From Chloroflexota bacterium (GTDB taxonomy: Bacteria; Chloroflexota; Dormibacteria; CF-121), in assembly GCA_005889345.1 (NCBI GenBank), contig VBFR01000190.1, positions 1 to 46,740 on the forward strand: 46,740 bases of DNA. Direction: 5' to 3'. The translations under genes were made by a program, and so were the position numbers. Under the pieces are notes generated by a model. It was not told where the DNA came from. It did no database searches and saw only the letters and a list, made by a program, of their open reading frames with translations. Below are positions 1 through 9,074 of the stretch, in pieces (position 1 is the stretch's first letter; every line of letters starts with the position of its first letter).

Positions 1-1
1 G

Positions 2-1435
2 AAGACCGGAACGGAAGTGTGGTCCAAGCAGATCGCTCCGCCGCTGCAGCAGATCAGCCAGCAGCTCACGGCGCACAGTAGCACCGTCTACGTGAGCACG
101 GTCGACTTCGAGACCAAGCAGCCGCAAGATGGGACGGGCAAAGGCACCATCCACGCGTTGGATGAGCGCACAGGCAATGACCTCTGGACCTTCGACACGA
201 TCAAGGATGGCAACCTCTGGGGGAATCCCCTGATCAACAGCGGCGGCGGAGCCTGGTACCCGCCGGCGATCGATACCGCCACTGGCACGACCTACTGGGG
301 AACGAACAACGCGGCACCCTGGCCGGGCATCAAGGGCTATCCCAACGGCTCGAGCCGCCCAGCCCCAAATCTCTACACCGAGTCCGAGATCGCCCTCGAC
401 CGTTCTGGAAACCTGCTCTGGTACAACCAGCCCAAGCCGTTTGACCTTTTCGACGCCGATTTTCAAATCTCACCAATCCTCACGACAGCGACGATTGGCG
501 GATCGTCGCGCAAGATCGTCATTGGCGCGGGCAAGGGCGGTTACGTCATCGCGTTCGATCGCGCAACCGGCAGCCAGATCTGGAAGACGCCCGTTGGCGT
601 GCATCAAAACGACGGCCTGACGGCCATCCCAGTCGGACAGACGGTGACCGTGCTTCCGGGAATCTTCGGTGGCGTGGAGACACCAATGGCATCCGCGAAC
701 GGCGTGGTCTACGTCCCCGTCGCCAACCTCCAGACCAATTTCACCGACACCGGCTACACCCTTCCAAACCCGAGCACGGGAACGGGCGAACTGGACGCCA
801 TCGACGTCAACACGGGACGGATCCTTTGGGCCTCGAAGCTCGACTCTGAGGACTTTGGCAGCGTCGTCGTGGCCGGCGACCTCGTCTTCACCTCGACCTT
901 CAATGGCAAGGTTCTGGCGTTCAACCGGACATCTGGCAAGCAGGTGTGGTCATGGCAGGCGCCAGGCGGAATCAATGGGTTCCTCGCGGCCGCGGGCGAC
1001 CGGTTGCTGGTGCCCGTCGGCCTCGGCGCCACGCCGATGCTCGTATCGCTCAAGCTCGGAGCGGCCGGGACGATTGCTAGCGCGACGGCGACGGTCACAC
1101 CCACCCTATCGTCTTCGTGCACGCCGTCGACGACCTCGCTCTGCATCAGCACGTCGAACCAGGGCAATGGCCTTTCCTTCAACGCGGATCAGCTGTCTGC
1201 GGCCGCCGGCGCGCACGTCACGCTCACATACACGAATGACAGCGCTATTCCCCACGACTGGCACCTCTTCGACGGGGCAGACGCCTCGGCAGCCTCGATC
1301 GCGAGTACCGGCATCAAAGCAGGCCCCAATGACGTGGAATCGGTTTCGTTCGCGGTGCCATCGACGCCGGGACGCTACTTCTTCCGTTGCGATGTGCACC
1401 CGACGCTGATGACGGGCTTTCTCGTGGTGAGGTAG
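2..1435 (+). CDS. PQQ-type beta-propeller protein with C-terminal cupredoxin domain (5' truncated by window edge)
   Basis: KTGTEVW / TGRILWASKL / TSGKQVWSW propeller repeats; C-terminal HDWH...FFRCDVHPTLM type-1 Cu-like motif; frame open to window start. Confidence 0.8.
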   Translation, partial: KTGTEVWSKQIAPPLQQISQQLTAHSSTVYVSTVDFETKQPQDGTGKGTIHALDERTGNDLWTFDTIKDGNLWGNPLINSGGGAWYPPAIDTATGTTYWGTNNAAPWPGIKGYPNGSSRPAPNLYTESEIALDRSGNLLWYNQPKPFDLFDADFQISPILTTATIGGSSRKIVIGAGKGGYVIAFDRATGSQIWKTPVGVHQNDGLTAIPVGQTVTVLPGIFGGVETPMASANGVVYVPVANLQTNFTDTGYTLPNPSTGTGELDAIDVNTGRILWASKLDSEDFGSVVVAGDLVFTSTFNGKVLAFNRTSGKQVWSWQAPGGINGFLAAAGDRLLVPVGLGATPMLVSLKLGAAGTIASATATVTPTLSSSCTPSTTSLCISTSNQGNGLSFNADQLSAAAGAHVTLTYTNDSAIPHDWHLFDGADASAASIASTGIKAGPNDVESVSFAVPSTPGRYFFRCDVHPTLMTGFLVVR

Positions 1436-1446
1436 GCGGAAATCAA

Positions 1447-1890
1447 ATGGTGAAGCACACGAGCGGACCACTCGGATCGGCCAACCAGGAGATCAGAGCT
1501 GCGATCGATGCGTTCGTCGAAGGGCGGCGCGCGAGCCGGCGCCTGCCCTCGCTCCTCAAACGAACGGACGCCATGCTGGCGGAGCTCGAGACGCTCAACC
1601 TGCTGCAGGTAAGACGCGCCCCCAAATCCTGGCAGTCCGAGCTGAGCGCGCTGGTTATCGACCTGCCGTTCGAATATGAGCCGCGCATCGCGCAACACCC
1701 GTCGCCCACAGCCGCCATCGACGTCGTTTTTGAGATCCAGCACGGTCTCTTCCGCTTGATGACCGGCGCGGAGTTCGAGGACGAGCTGCTCGAGGTGGCG
1801 AGTGACGATGGCGTCAGGAGCACGGAAGCGGCGTCGAATCTTACGGAGCTCGCTGGGCGCTTGAGCGCCTGGACTTCACAAAGGAGGTGA
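1447..1890 (+). CDS. hypothetical protein
   Basis: ORF MVKHTSGPLGSANQEIRAAIDAF... between same-strand genes. Confidence 0.55.
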   Translation: MVKHTSGPLGSANQEIRAAIDAFVEGRRASRRLPSLLKRTDAMLAELETLNLLQVRRAPKSWQSELSALVIDLPFEYEPRIAQHPSPTAAIDVVFEIQHGLFRLMTGAEFEDELLEVASDDGVRSTEAASNLTELAGRLSAWTSQRR

Positions 1891-1894
1891 CGTC

Positions 1895-2035
1895 ATGCCA
1901 GAGAAGTTGACGGTGGACGAATTCCTTGCGCTCTTCAGCCGCGCGCCAGGGGTCGACCGCTGGGTGAGCTCGGCCGACTCGGAGGAGTACCTCACGCTGA
2001 TCACGTATCTCGTTGGACGTCAATACCGTCTGTAG
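1895..2035 (+). CDS. small protein (46 aa), MPEKLTVDEFLALFSRAPGVDRWVSSADSEEYLTLITYLVGRQYRL
   Basis: Strong SD aaaggaggtga upstream of ATG; homologous to second small ORF at complement(10471..10620). Confidence 0.75.
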   Translation: MPEKLTVDEFLALFSRAPGVDRWVSSADSEEYLTLITYLVGRQYRL

Positions 2036-2038
2036 CAC

Positions 2039-2458
2039 ATGGCTGAGTCGAAGTTTCACGTCGTTAGCGACAACAACACCAGGAGGTTGATTGCGATGTC
2101 TGGAGAAATGCGTTGGCAGGACTGGATTAACGCGCTGTTGGGAGTGGTCCTCTTCATCACGCCGTTCGTCTTTGGGGACACCTCGCAGACGGCGGCAGCC
2201 TGGACGGCGTACGTCGGCGGCGTTTTGCTCTTCGTCTTCGGCGCCGGGTCGCTGCTGTTTCGGTGGAACCCGACCATCGAATACCTTCCGTTGATCGAGG
2301 GCGTCCTCTTGTTCCTGGCTCCATGGGTGCTTGGATTTAGCGGGATTACCGCGATGGCTTGGAGCGCTTGGGTCATTGGCGTTCTGGCATTCGTCAACGC
2401 GGGTTCGGTTCTGATCATGGGGGGTAACTTGACCGGCCGGTCGGCCGCCGCGCACTAG
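2039..2458 (+). CDS. SPW repeat family membrane protein (true start probably internal, 2096)
   Basis: MRWQDWINALLGVVLFITPFVFG and second repeat LFLAPWVLGFSG...AWSAWVIGVLAF. Confidence 0.75.
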   Translation: MAESKFHVVSDNNTRRLIAMSGEMRWQDWINALLGVVLFITPFVFGDTSQTAAAWTAYVGGVLLFVFGAGSLLFRWNPTIEYLPLIEGVLLFLAPWVLGFSGITAMAWSAWVIGVLAFVNAGSVLIMGGNLTGRSAAAH

Positions 2459-2477
2459 CCCTCCCTTCCCACATTTG

Positions 2478-2506
2478 CAGGCCCCTGTTGCCCGGGGGCC
2501 TGCACC
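2478..2506 (+). terminator. GC-rich hairpin, possible terminator
   Basis: TGCAGGCCCC ... GGGGCCTGCA inverted repeat after SPW gene; no strong T-run. Confidence 0.45.
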
Positions 2507-2549
2507 CAATTCGATCACGACGAAATCTGACATGCTCAAAGGAGCGCCA

Positions 2550-3041
2550 ATGAAGATCCTGTACACGGCGGAAGCGGTAGTCGAAGGGGGGCGACGCGGG
2601 CATGGCCGAAGCACTGACGGCCGCCTCCAGGTCGACTTATCGGTTCCCAAAGAGATGGACGGCGACGGCGGGCCCGGCACCAATCCGGAACAACTCTTCG
2701 CGCTTGGGTATGCGGCCTGCTTTCAGTCGGCCATGCTGGGCGTCGCGCGGAGTCGGAAGCTCGATGCATCCGAGTCGACCATCACGTCTCGGGTGGGTAT
2801 CGGCCCCACGGGACGCGGCGGCCTGGAATTATCCGTGGCCCTCGACCTCCACGCGCCGCATCTGTCGCGGGTCGACGCTGAGGAGCTGATGCTTCGTGCG
2901 CACGAACGCTGCCCCTATTCGAGGGCGACCCGGGGAAACATCGATGTCGCGCTGACGGTTGACGGCGCGGCGCTCGAGGCCCGCTGGTTGAAAACACCAG
3001 AGGCAAGGCCAGGCCTTCCCGAGGCTCACGCCGGATCGTGA
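2550..3041 (+). CDS. OsmC/Ohr family peroxiredoxin
   Basis: GTNPEQLFALGYAACFQSAM and HERCPYSRATRGNIDV motifs; SD aaaggag. Confidence 0.88.
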   Translation: MKILYTAEAVVEGGRRGHGRSTDGRLQVDLSVPKEMDGDGGPGTNPEQLFALGYAACFQSAMLGVARSRKLDASESTITSRVGIGPTGRGGLELSVALDLHAPHLSRVDAEELMLRAHERCPYSRATRGNIDVALTVDGAALEARWLKTPEARPGLPEAHAGS

Positions 3042-3135
3042 AGCGAGGGCTACGCGGCACCGCTCATCCTTCCAATCTGATCCTGCGGCGCCCAGATCAA
3101 CGAATATTCGCCGGGCGACCGCAAGAGGTCCGTAT

Positions 3136-5211
3136 ATGGATATGAGCGGCGAGATGGCGCACATGGGCCACGCGGGAATGTCTATGGAGGGAATGGTCCG
3201 CGACATGCGAAACCGTTTCCTGGTGGCCGCGATTTTTTCTATCCCCATCGTGCTCTGGTCGAGCATCGGTCGAACTGTCTTCCATTTCACCGTCCCCGCA
3301 CCTTTCAGCCTCCGCGATGATCTCTTTCAGCTGCTGCTGAGCCTGCCCGTTGTCTTCTACTCGGGGCGCGTCTTCTTCGAGGGCGCGGTTGGGGCGCTCC
3401 GCGCCCACACCCTCGACATGATGGTTCTGGTCTCGGTGGCCATCGGCTCGGGCTGGATCTATTCACTTGTCATAAGCCTGACGGGTGGGGGAGACGTTTT
3501 CTACGAAGCGTCGTCGCTCCTGGCGACGTTTGTGCTTCTGGGTCACTGGTTCGAGATGCGGGCGCGCGGGAGCGCCAACACCGCCATTCGCGCGCTGCTA
3601 TCGCTGGCCCCCCCAATGGCGCTCGTCATCCGTAGCGGCGAGCCGGTGGAAATTCCCACGGCAGAGGTCATGGTTGGCGACCTGTTGCTCATTCGGCCCG
3701 GGGGCAGGATCCCGGTCGATGCGACGGTCGAGGAAGGGGAAAGCGAGGTCGACGAGTCTGTCGTAACCGGGGAGAGCCTCCCTGTGTCCAAAGGGCCAGG
3801 CTCGGAGCTGATCGGTGGTTCGATCAACAAGAACGGGACGCTGCGGGCGCGGGCCACCCGGGTCGGGAGCGACACCGTGCTCGCCCAGATCGTCAATCTG
3901 GTGCAGGAGGCACAGAACTCGAAAGCTCCGTCGCAGGAACTCGCCGACCGGGCCGCCTTCTGGCTCGTCCTCGTCGCGCTCGTCGGCGGCACGGGCACGT
4001 TCGCTGTCTGGTTGCTGGTGAGCCGATCGGTGTCGGTCGCGATTCTCTATGCGATCAGCGTGGTTGTCATCACCTGTCCGGATGCCCTGGGCCTGGCAAC
4101 TCCGACCGCGATCATGGTCGGGACCGGGCTGGGCGCGAAGCGCGGCATCCTGTTCAAAAATGCCCTCGCCTTGGAGGCTGCCGCGGGTGTCCAGATGGCG
4201 GTCACGGATAAGACCGGCACGCTCACGAAGGGCGAGCCCGAGGTCACCCAGCTTGTCGTTGAGGGCCTTGGGGAAGCCGAGGTCTTGGCGCTGGCGGCCG
4301 CCGTGGAGCGCGAGTCGGAACATCCGCTCGCACAGGCGGTCGTCAAGTACGCGGACGTGCGCGGCGTGCGCCGGACGATGGCGGAGGACTTTGAGAACGT
4401 GCCGGGTCAAGGCGCCGTCGCCCGAGTTGATGGGAGGCGGGTGGCAGTGGGCAACACTCGGCTGATGGCCCGCGAAAAGATCTCCCTTGGCGCCCTCGAG
4501 ACGCGCCGGGCGGAGATCGCGGCAGAGGGTCGTACCATCGTCTGCGTGGCGGTCGATGGCCGTTCAGTTGCGCTGATCGCCATCGCCGACGCGCCACGAC
4601 CAACATCGGCTGCCGCGATTGCCACCCTGCGCGAGATGGGAGTAGAGGTCGTCATGTTGACCGGCGACAACGAGGCGACGGCCCGTCGCATTGCTCGCGA
4701 GCTCGGGATCGAGTCGGTGATCGCCGACGTGTTGCCAGCCGACAAAGCCAGCAAGGTCAAGGAGCTGCAGCAGAGCGGAAAGAAGGTGGCGATGGTCGGT
4801 GACGGCGTGAACGATGCGCCGGCGCTGGCCCAGGCCGACCTCGGGGTCGCGATCGGGGCCGGAACGGACGTCGCCATCGAGGCGGCTGGCGTCGTCCTGA
4901 TGCGCTCAGACGTGCTCGATGTCGCGACCGCCTTGACCATCGGACGCGGGACGTTGCGCAAGGAGCGGCAGAACCTCGCCTGGGCCGTCGGCTACAACAC
5001 GATCGCCATACCGCTCGCCGCCGGGATATTCGAGCCGCTCGGCATCGTCTTGCGGCCCGAGATTGCCGCCATCTCCATGTCGGGGTCGAGCCTCCTTGTG
5101 GCCGTCAACGCGTTGCTCCTCAGGCGGCTGCGCCTTCCGAACGCCGGGCTGCAGCGCTCGGTGGGAACAGGGTCAGCGTCCGGCAAACTGCGGGCCCAGA
5201 AGGCTGGCTAA
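3136..5211 (+). CDS. P1B-type heavy-metal-translocating ATPase
   Basis: TGES, TCPDALGLATP, DKTGTLTKGEP, HPLAQAV, MLTGDN, VGDGVNDAPALAQADLGVAIG motifs; His/Met-rich N-terminus. Confidence 0.95.
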   Translation: MDMSGEMAHMGHAGMSMEGMVRDMRNRFLVAAIFSIPIVLWSSIGRTVFHFTVPAPFSLRDDLFQLLLSLPVVFYSGRVFFEGAVGALRAHTLDMMVLVSVAIGSGWIYSLVISLTGGGDVFYEASSLLATFVLLGHWFEMRARGSANTAIRALLSLAPPMALVIRSGEPVEIPTAEVMVGDLLLIRPGGRIPVDATVEEGESEVDESVVTGESLPVSKGPGSELIGGSINKNGTLRARATRVGSDTVLAQIVNLVQEAQNSKAPSQELADRAAFWLVLVALVGGTGTFAVWLLVSRSVSVAILYAISVVVITCPDALGLATPTAIMVGTGLGAKRGILFKNALALEAAAGVQMAVTDKTGTLTKGEPEVTQLVVEGLGEAEVLALAAAVERESEHPLAQAVVKYADVRGVRRTMAEDFENVPGQGAVARVDGRRVAVGNTRLMAREKISLGALETRRAEIAAEGRTIVCVAVDGRSVALIAIADAPRPTSAAAIATLREMGVEVVMLTGDNEATARRIARELGIESVIADVLPADKASKVKELQQSGKKVAMVGDGVNDAPALAQADLGVAIGAGTDVAIEAAGVVLMRSDVLDVATALTIGRGTLRKERQNLAWAVGYNTIAIPLAAGIFEPLGIVLRPEIAAISMSGSSLLVAVNALLLRRLRLPNAGLQRSVGTGSASGKLRAQKAG

Positions 5212-5349
5212 GAGACTCAGTCAGGACTGCATCGCTCCGCAGAGTAGTTGGGGACCTGCAGCTTTCTCACGCTCGTCTTGCGCGGGTAACCCAACCTGAT
5301 GAAGCGGCCACCGGACCGGCAACATTCTCCGACGACCGCGGAGGTTCAC

Positions 5350-6084
5350 ATGGTTTCGAGCGGAATAGTTCCCGTCGTGATCACGACCTTTCTCGCCTCG
5401 GCGGTGGAGGCCGTTGAGATGGTCGCAATCGTCGTCGGGGTCGGTGCCACCCGAGGATGGCGATCGACGATCTTCGGCGCCTTCTCAGGGTTTGCCACAC
5501 TGGCCGTCGTCGTCCTGATCCTGGGGGCAGCGCTCAGTCGGATCCCGATCGGTCCGCTGCGCCTGGCCATAGGCTTCCTGCTGCTGGTGTTTGGCTTGCA
5601 GTGGTTTCGCAAGGGCATTGTGCGGGTCGCAGCCCGGGGCTTCGCCGGAATGGGGGCGGCCGACCCGAACGACTCCGCGGAACAGTGGTCGGGGCCGGGT
5701 GTGGACTGGACCGCCTGGTTCCTGGCCTGGAAAGGGGTGGTGCTCGAGGGACTGGAGATCGCGATCATTGTCGTGTCGTTCGGAGCAGCCGCCAACAACT
5801 ACGGGGCCGCGGTCCTGGGCGGCGCATCAGCGCTCGTCATCTTCCTCGCCGTCGGCTTCATCCTCCAGAGTCCACTTCGCTTGATTCCGCGCAGCTTCCT
5901 GCAGCTCGTCGTCGGTACCCTGCTGACGGCCTTCGGGACCTTCTGGTCTGTGGAGGGCCTGGGCGTCGATTGGCCTGCGAGTGACGCAGCGATCCTCGGG
6001 CTTCTCGTCGTCTATGCGGTCACGGCGATGCTTTACATCGCGCGGCAGCGCCATCAGAGAACCACACTTCGGGCAGTGGCATGA
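5350..6084 (+). CDS. multi-pass membrane protein (COG4280-like)
   Basis: FLASAVEAVEMVAIVVGVGATRGWRSTIFGA; multiple hydrophobic helices. Confidence 0.6.
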   Translation: MVSSGIVPVVITTFLASAVEAVEMVAIVVGVGATRGWRSTIFGAFSGFATLAVVVLILGAALSRIPIGPLRLAIGFLLLVFGLQWFRKGIVRVAARGFAGMGAADPNDSAEQWSGPGVDWTAWFLAWKGVVLEGLEIAIIVVSFGAAANNYGAAVLGGASALVIFLAVGFILQSPLRLIPRSFLQLVVGTLLTAFGTFWSVEGLGVDWPASDAAILGLLVVYAVTAMLYIARQRHQRTTLRAVA

Positions 6085-6302
6085 ACGGGCGCATCTGGTC
6101 GTGGATCATCGCTATCCCGCGTTTTCTGTACAACTTCATCGTCGGTGATGACTGGACCGTGGCCGTGGCGGTCCTCGCCGGGCTGATCGTGACCGCGATC
6201 CTGAATGCAAACCACATCGTGGCGTGGTGGCTGATGCCGATCATCGCCATCGTCGCGACCGGTGTCAGCATCGAACGGCATTACGTGCAGAGCCCCCGGT
6301 AA
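6081..6302 (+). CDS. small membrane protein
   Basis: ATGA-type overlap with upstream gene; two hydrophobic segments. Confidence 0.6.
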   Translation: MNGRIWSWIIAIPRFLYNFIVGDDWTVAVAVLAGLIVTAILNANHIVAWWLMPIIAIVATGVSIERHYVQSPR

Positions 6303-6377
6303 AGTTCGTCTAATCGAAGGATCAGAACGAGAGGGAAACGATGTTTCGCAGGCAGCGAAGGCTGAGGAGGTAGAGCA

Positions 6378-6992
6378 ATGGCTGGTCTGATCTCTCGCGG
6401 GTTTCTTGGACGGCGCCGCCCGGCGGAGGTCGAGAACCGCCTCCCGCCGGGGCAGTATCTCGTGACGGATTTTCCGGTTCTCTCGGCGGGGCCTACGCCC
6501 CACACACCGCTGGACAAGTGGTCGTTCACCATCGACGGCCTGGTGCGCAAACCGGTGACCTGGAGCTGGGGCGACTTTCAGAAGCTCCCCACGCAGAGCT
6601 ACACCGTCGACATCAGCTGCGTGACCAAGTGGACCAAGCTCGACACCAAGTGGCTCGGCGTCAGCGTCGATACACTGCTTGAGGCGGTCGAGGTTGAGCC
6701 TGCCGGCAGGTACGTGATGGCGTACAGCGACGGCGGGTACACGACCAATGTGCCGCTCGAGGAAATGACGAAGGGGCAGGCGTTCGTGGCCTATCAGTTC
6801 GGCGACAAGGCGCTCGAGCCTGTGCATGGAGGGCCGGCGCGGCTGGTCGTGCCTCATCTCTATTTCTGGAAGAGCGCCAAGTGGATCCGTGGCCTTCGCT
6901 TCATGGAGGAAGACGAGCCCGGGTTCTGGGAACAACTCGGCTATCACATCCATGGCGATCCCTGGAAAGAGGAGCGCTACAGCGGCGACTGA
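6378..6992 (+). CDS. sulfite oxidase-like molybdopterin-dependent oxidoreductase
   Basis: DISCVTKWTKLDTKWLGVSVDTLLE, YSDGGYTTNVPLEEM, GGPARLVVPHLYFWKSAKWIRGL. Confidence 0.88.
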   Translation: MAGLISRGFLGRRRPAEVENRLPPGQYLVTDFPVLSAGPTPHTPLDKWSFTIDGLVRKPVTWSWGDFQKLPTQSYTVDISCVTKWTKLDTKWLGVSVDTLLEAVEVEPAGRYVMAYSDGGYTTNVPLEEMTKGQAFVAYQFGDKALEPVHGGPARLVVPHLYFWKSAKWIRGLRFMEEDEPGFWEQLGYHIHGDPWKEERYSGD

Positions 6993-7735
6993 TGGCAGAG
7001 CCTGCTCTCGACTGGCAAGCGGGGACGGTCACTGCGATCCGGCCCGAAACCCGGCAGACGAAGAACTTCACGCTCGCGCTGCCTAAATGGATGGCCCACC
7101 GGCCGGGCATGCATTATGACGTTCGGCTGACGGCCCCGGACGGGTACCAGACGGAGCGCAGCTATTCCGTCGCGTCCGCGCCGGAGCGGGTGGGGACGAT
7201 CGATCTCACCGTCGAACGGATCGAGGACGGCGAGGTGTCGCCCTACCTCCACGACGTGGTCGCCACCGGCGATCAGGTCGAGGTCCGCGGGCCGATCGGC
7301 GGGTACTTCGTCTGGGAGGTGACGATGGGCGGTCCTCTCCTGTTGATCGGCGGCGGATCGGGGGTCGTGCCCCTGATGGCCATGCTGCGACATCGTGCTG
7401 CTCAGCACGCGACCATACCGGCGCGCATTCTCTACAGCAGCCGGACCGCCGACGATGTCATCTACCGCAGCGAGCTCGACGCGCTGGCCGCCAGCGACCG
7501 CGCTTTCGAGCCGTTCTTCACTTTCACCCGGCAGGCGCCGCCTGGCTGGGCCGGGTATCAACGGCGAATCGATGCCACGATGTTGAGTGAGGTGATCAGG
7601 CCGTTTGGAGCGCACGCTCGCGTCTACGTGTGTGGACCGACACTGCTGGTGGAAGCGGTCGCCAACGCCCTGGTGCAGATGGAGCTACCCATCGACCAGA
7701 TTCGCACGGAACGTTTTGGCCCGACCGGAGTCTGA
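6992..7735 (+). CDS. ferredoxin reductase-like FAD/NAD(P)-binding oxidoreductase
   Basis: RSYSVAS, LLLIGGGSGVVPLMAMLRHR, YVCGPTLLVEAV; overlaps upstream stop. Confidence 0.88.
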   Translation: MAEPALDWQAGTVTAIRPETRQTKNFTLALPKWMAHRPGMHYDVRLTAPDGYQTERSYSVASAPERVGTIDLTVERIEDGEVSPYLHDVVATGDQVEVRGPIGGYFVWEVTMGGPLLLIGGGSGVVPLMAMLRHRAAQHATIPARILYSSRTADDVIYRSELDALAASDRAFEPFFTFTRQAPPGWAGYQRRIDATMLSEVIRPFGAHARVYVCGPTLLVEAVANALVQMELPIDQIRTERFGPTGV

Positions 7736-7747
7736 GGAGGCGCAGTA

Positions 7748-8032
7748 ATGAACATGGATGACGCCGATATGAATACGGCCCTGATGGTCGACGGGAACGC
7801 GGTGGCAGGTCAACTCATGGACGTCTTTGGCCGCGACATGACGATCGCGGTGGCCCGCTGCGCCGGCTGCACCCGCGAGGCCGAGATGGGCGCGCTGATG
7901 GCGTTCACACGCGGTCCGGGAGTGGTGCTCCGCTGCCCGGCCTGCGAGGCCGCCATCGCGCGCATCGTCGAGACGCCGACGGCCATCTACGTCGAGGCGC
8001 GCGGCGCGTCGTTCCTACGCTTGCCTCGCTAA
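7748..8032 (+). CDS. DUF6510-like small zinc-ribbon protein
   Basis: CAGCTREAEMG...LRCPACEAA paired CxxC motifs; follows ferredoxin reductase. Confidence 0.6.
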   Translation: MNMDDADMNTALMVDGNAVAGQLMDVFGRDMTIAVARCAGCTREAEMGALMAFTRGPGVVLRCPACEAAIARIVETPTAIYVEARGASFLRLPR

Positions 8033-8043
8033 CCGCAATCAGA

Positions 8044-8077
8044 GAGGCCCCGGTGGGAGCACCCCACCAGGGCCCGT
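8044..8077 (+). terminator. GC-rich hairpin, likely transcription end
   Basis: ggccccggtgggagcaccccaccagggccc hairpin after DUF6510-like gene. Confidence 0.45.
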
Positions 8078-8748
8078 ATCCATGCTCCGTCAGCCCTTGT
8101 TGTTATCTCCACTTGTGATGGCAAAGTTCGCGGTCATGCTTCCGACCCTGGACCTGGTAGGCACCGGGCTCGACTTTCGGGCCTGGCTGCCATCAATGTC
8201 GCCCGGCGTCACGGCAAGTGCCGAAACGGGCACGACAGGTGAACCGTTTGCGATTGGCCGGGGTTTAGCGTCACCCGCGCAAACCCAACCAGCCGCTGTG
8301 ATGGCACCAGCACGTCGCTGGTCGGCTGGCGGACGTACTGGCGAACTTCGACCTGGCGGAATCTTCGCAATCGCTAGCGAGGCTCACTTCTGAACAGATC
8401 ACCAATCAAGGGTGATGACCAGGTCAACCGTGCTGTCGAAGGAAGTCCACGCGGCACAGTCGTAATGAGGTCGGCTATGGAGATGGAGCGCTGATGAAAC
8501 TCGGCGGCATTTTCGGGGCTGAGTTTGCCGCCGGTTGCGAGACCGAGCGGGGTAAACCTCAGGGACCGATCATCGGGATTAGTCAGCTCACCAAACTTGC
8601 GAGGTTCCAACGACTCTCCGGGACGGTCTCCTCAAACTAATCGGGTTGCTGTCAGGGTTGCTGTCAAACGCTGCTTGTGCGACGACAAGAATATCGCCTG
8701 GCACGCATATTAAGTGTGGAGGGTGTTGTCGAGTTCGAATTCAGAGAA

Positions 8749-8816
8749 TGGCGGGGGCGCGACGGGAACGATCCGTCCGTCGACATCGCCTAGGATGCCG
8801 ACCAGCGGTTTTGAAG
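8749..8816 (-). repeat. duplicated 3' part of tRNA-Sec (att-like repeat, distal copy)
   Basis: 67/68 identical to 17547..17614, the anticodon-loop-to-CCA portion of tRNA-Sec, same orientation. Confidence 0.9.
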
Positions 8817-8840
8817 TTCGCGGGCGCATCGTCCGCCGAC

Positions 8841-8956
8841 GTTCGCTACGGTTCGCCAGCGTTCATCTCGAAATTGACCGCCGTGGTCAATAGTTCGCAG
8901 TGGTTCGCTAGCGTTCGCCCTAGTTCGTCGGCGTTGCTGTCACCGTTGCTGTCAAA
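8841..8956 (+). repeat. 10-bp-phased GTTCG(C)-type repeats
   Basis: GTTCGCTACG GTTCGCCAGC GTTCATCTCG at 8841-8870; GTTCGCAGTG GTTCGCTAGC GTTCGCCCTA GTTCGTCGGC GTTGCTGTCA at 8893-8942. Confidence 0.8.
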
Positions 8957-9074
8957 ACGGACCCCAGGGCCAGCTGCTGTGCGGCGCGTCGAACAAGTGA
9001 TGAAGAGCGCCGGCACGGCCGGCGCATCTCATGCGGGGGAAGTCAGACCGCCGCGTTGAGCAGTCCAAGTGAAA

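Noticed and set aside
2550-3041. Selenoprotein candidate among redox genes near tRNA-Sec
   Set aside because: Ohr/OsmC keeps a normal Cys codon at CPYS; no in-frame TGA with flanking homology was found in the window.
8082-8393. 103-aa ORF after the DUF6510-like gene
   Set aside because: No recognisable family, atypical composition, within the apparently noncoding stretch before the att copy.
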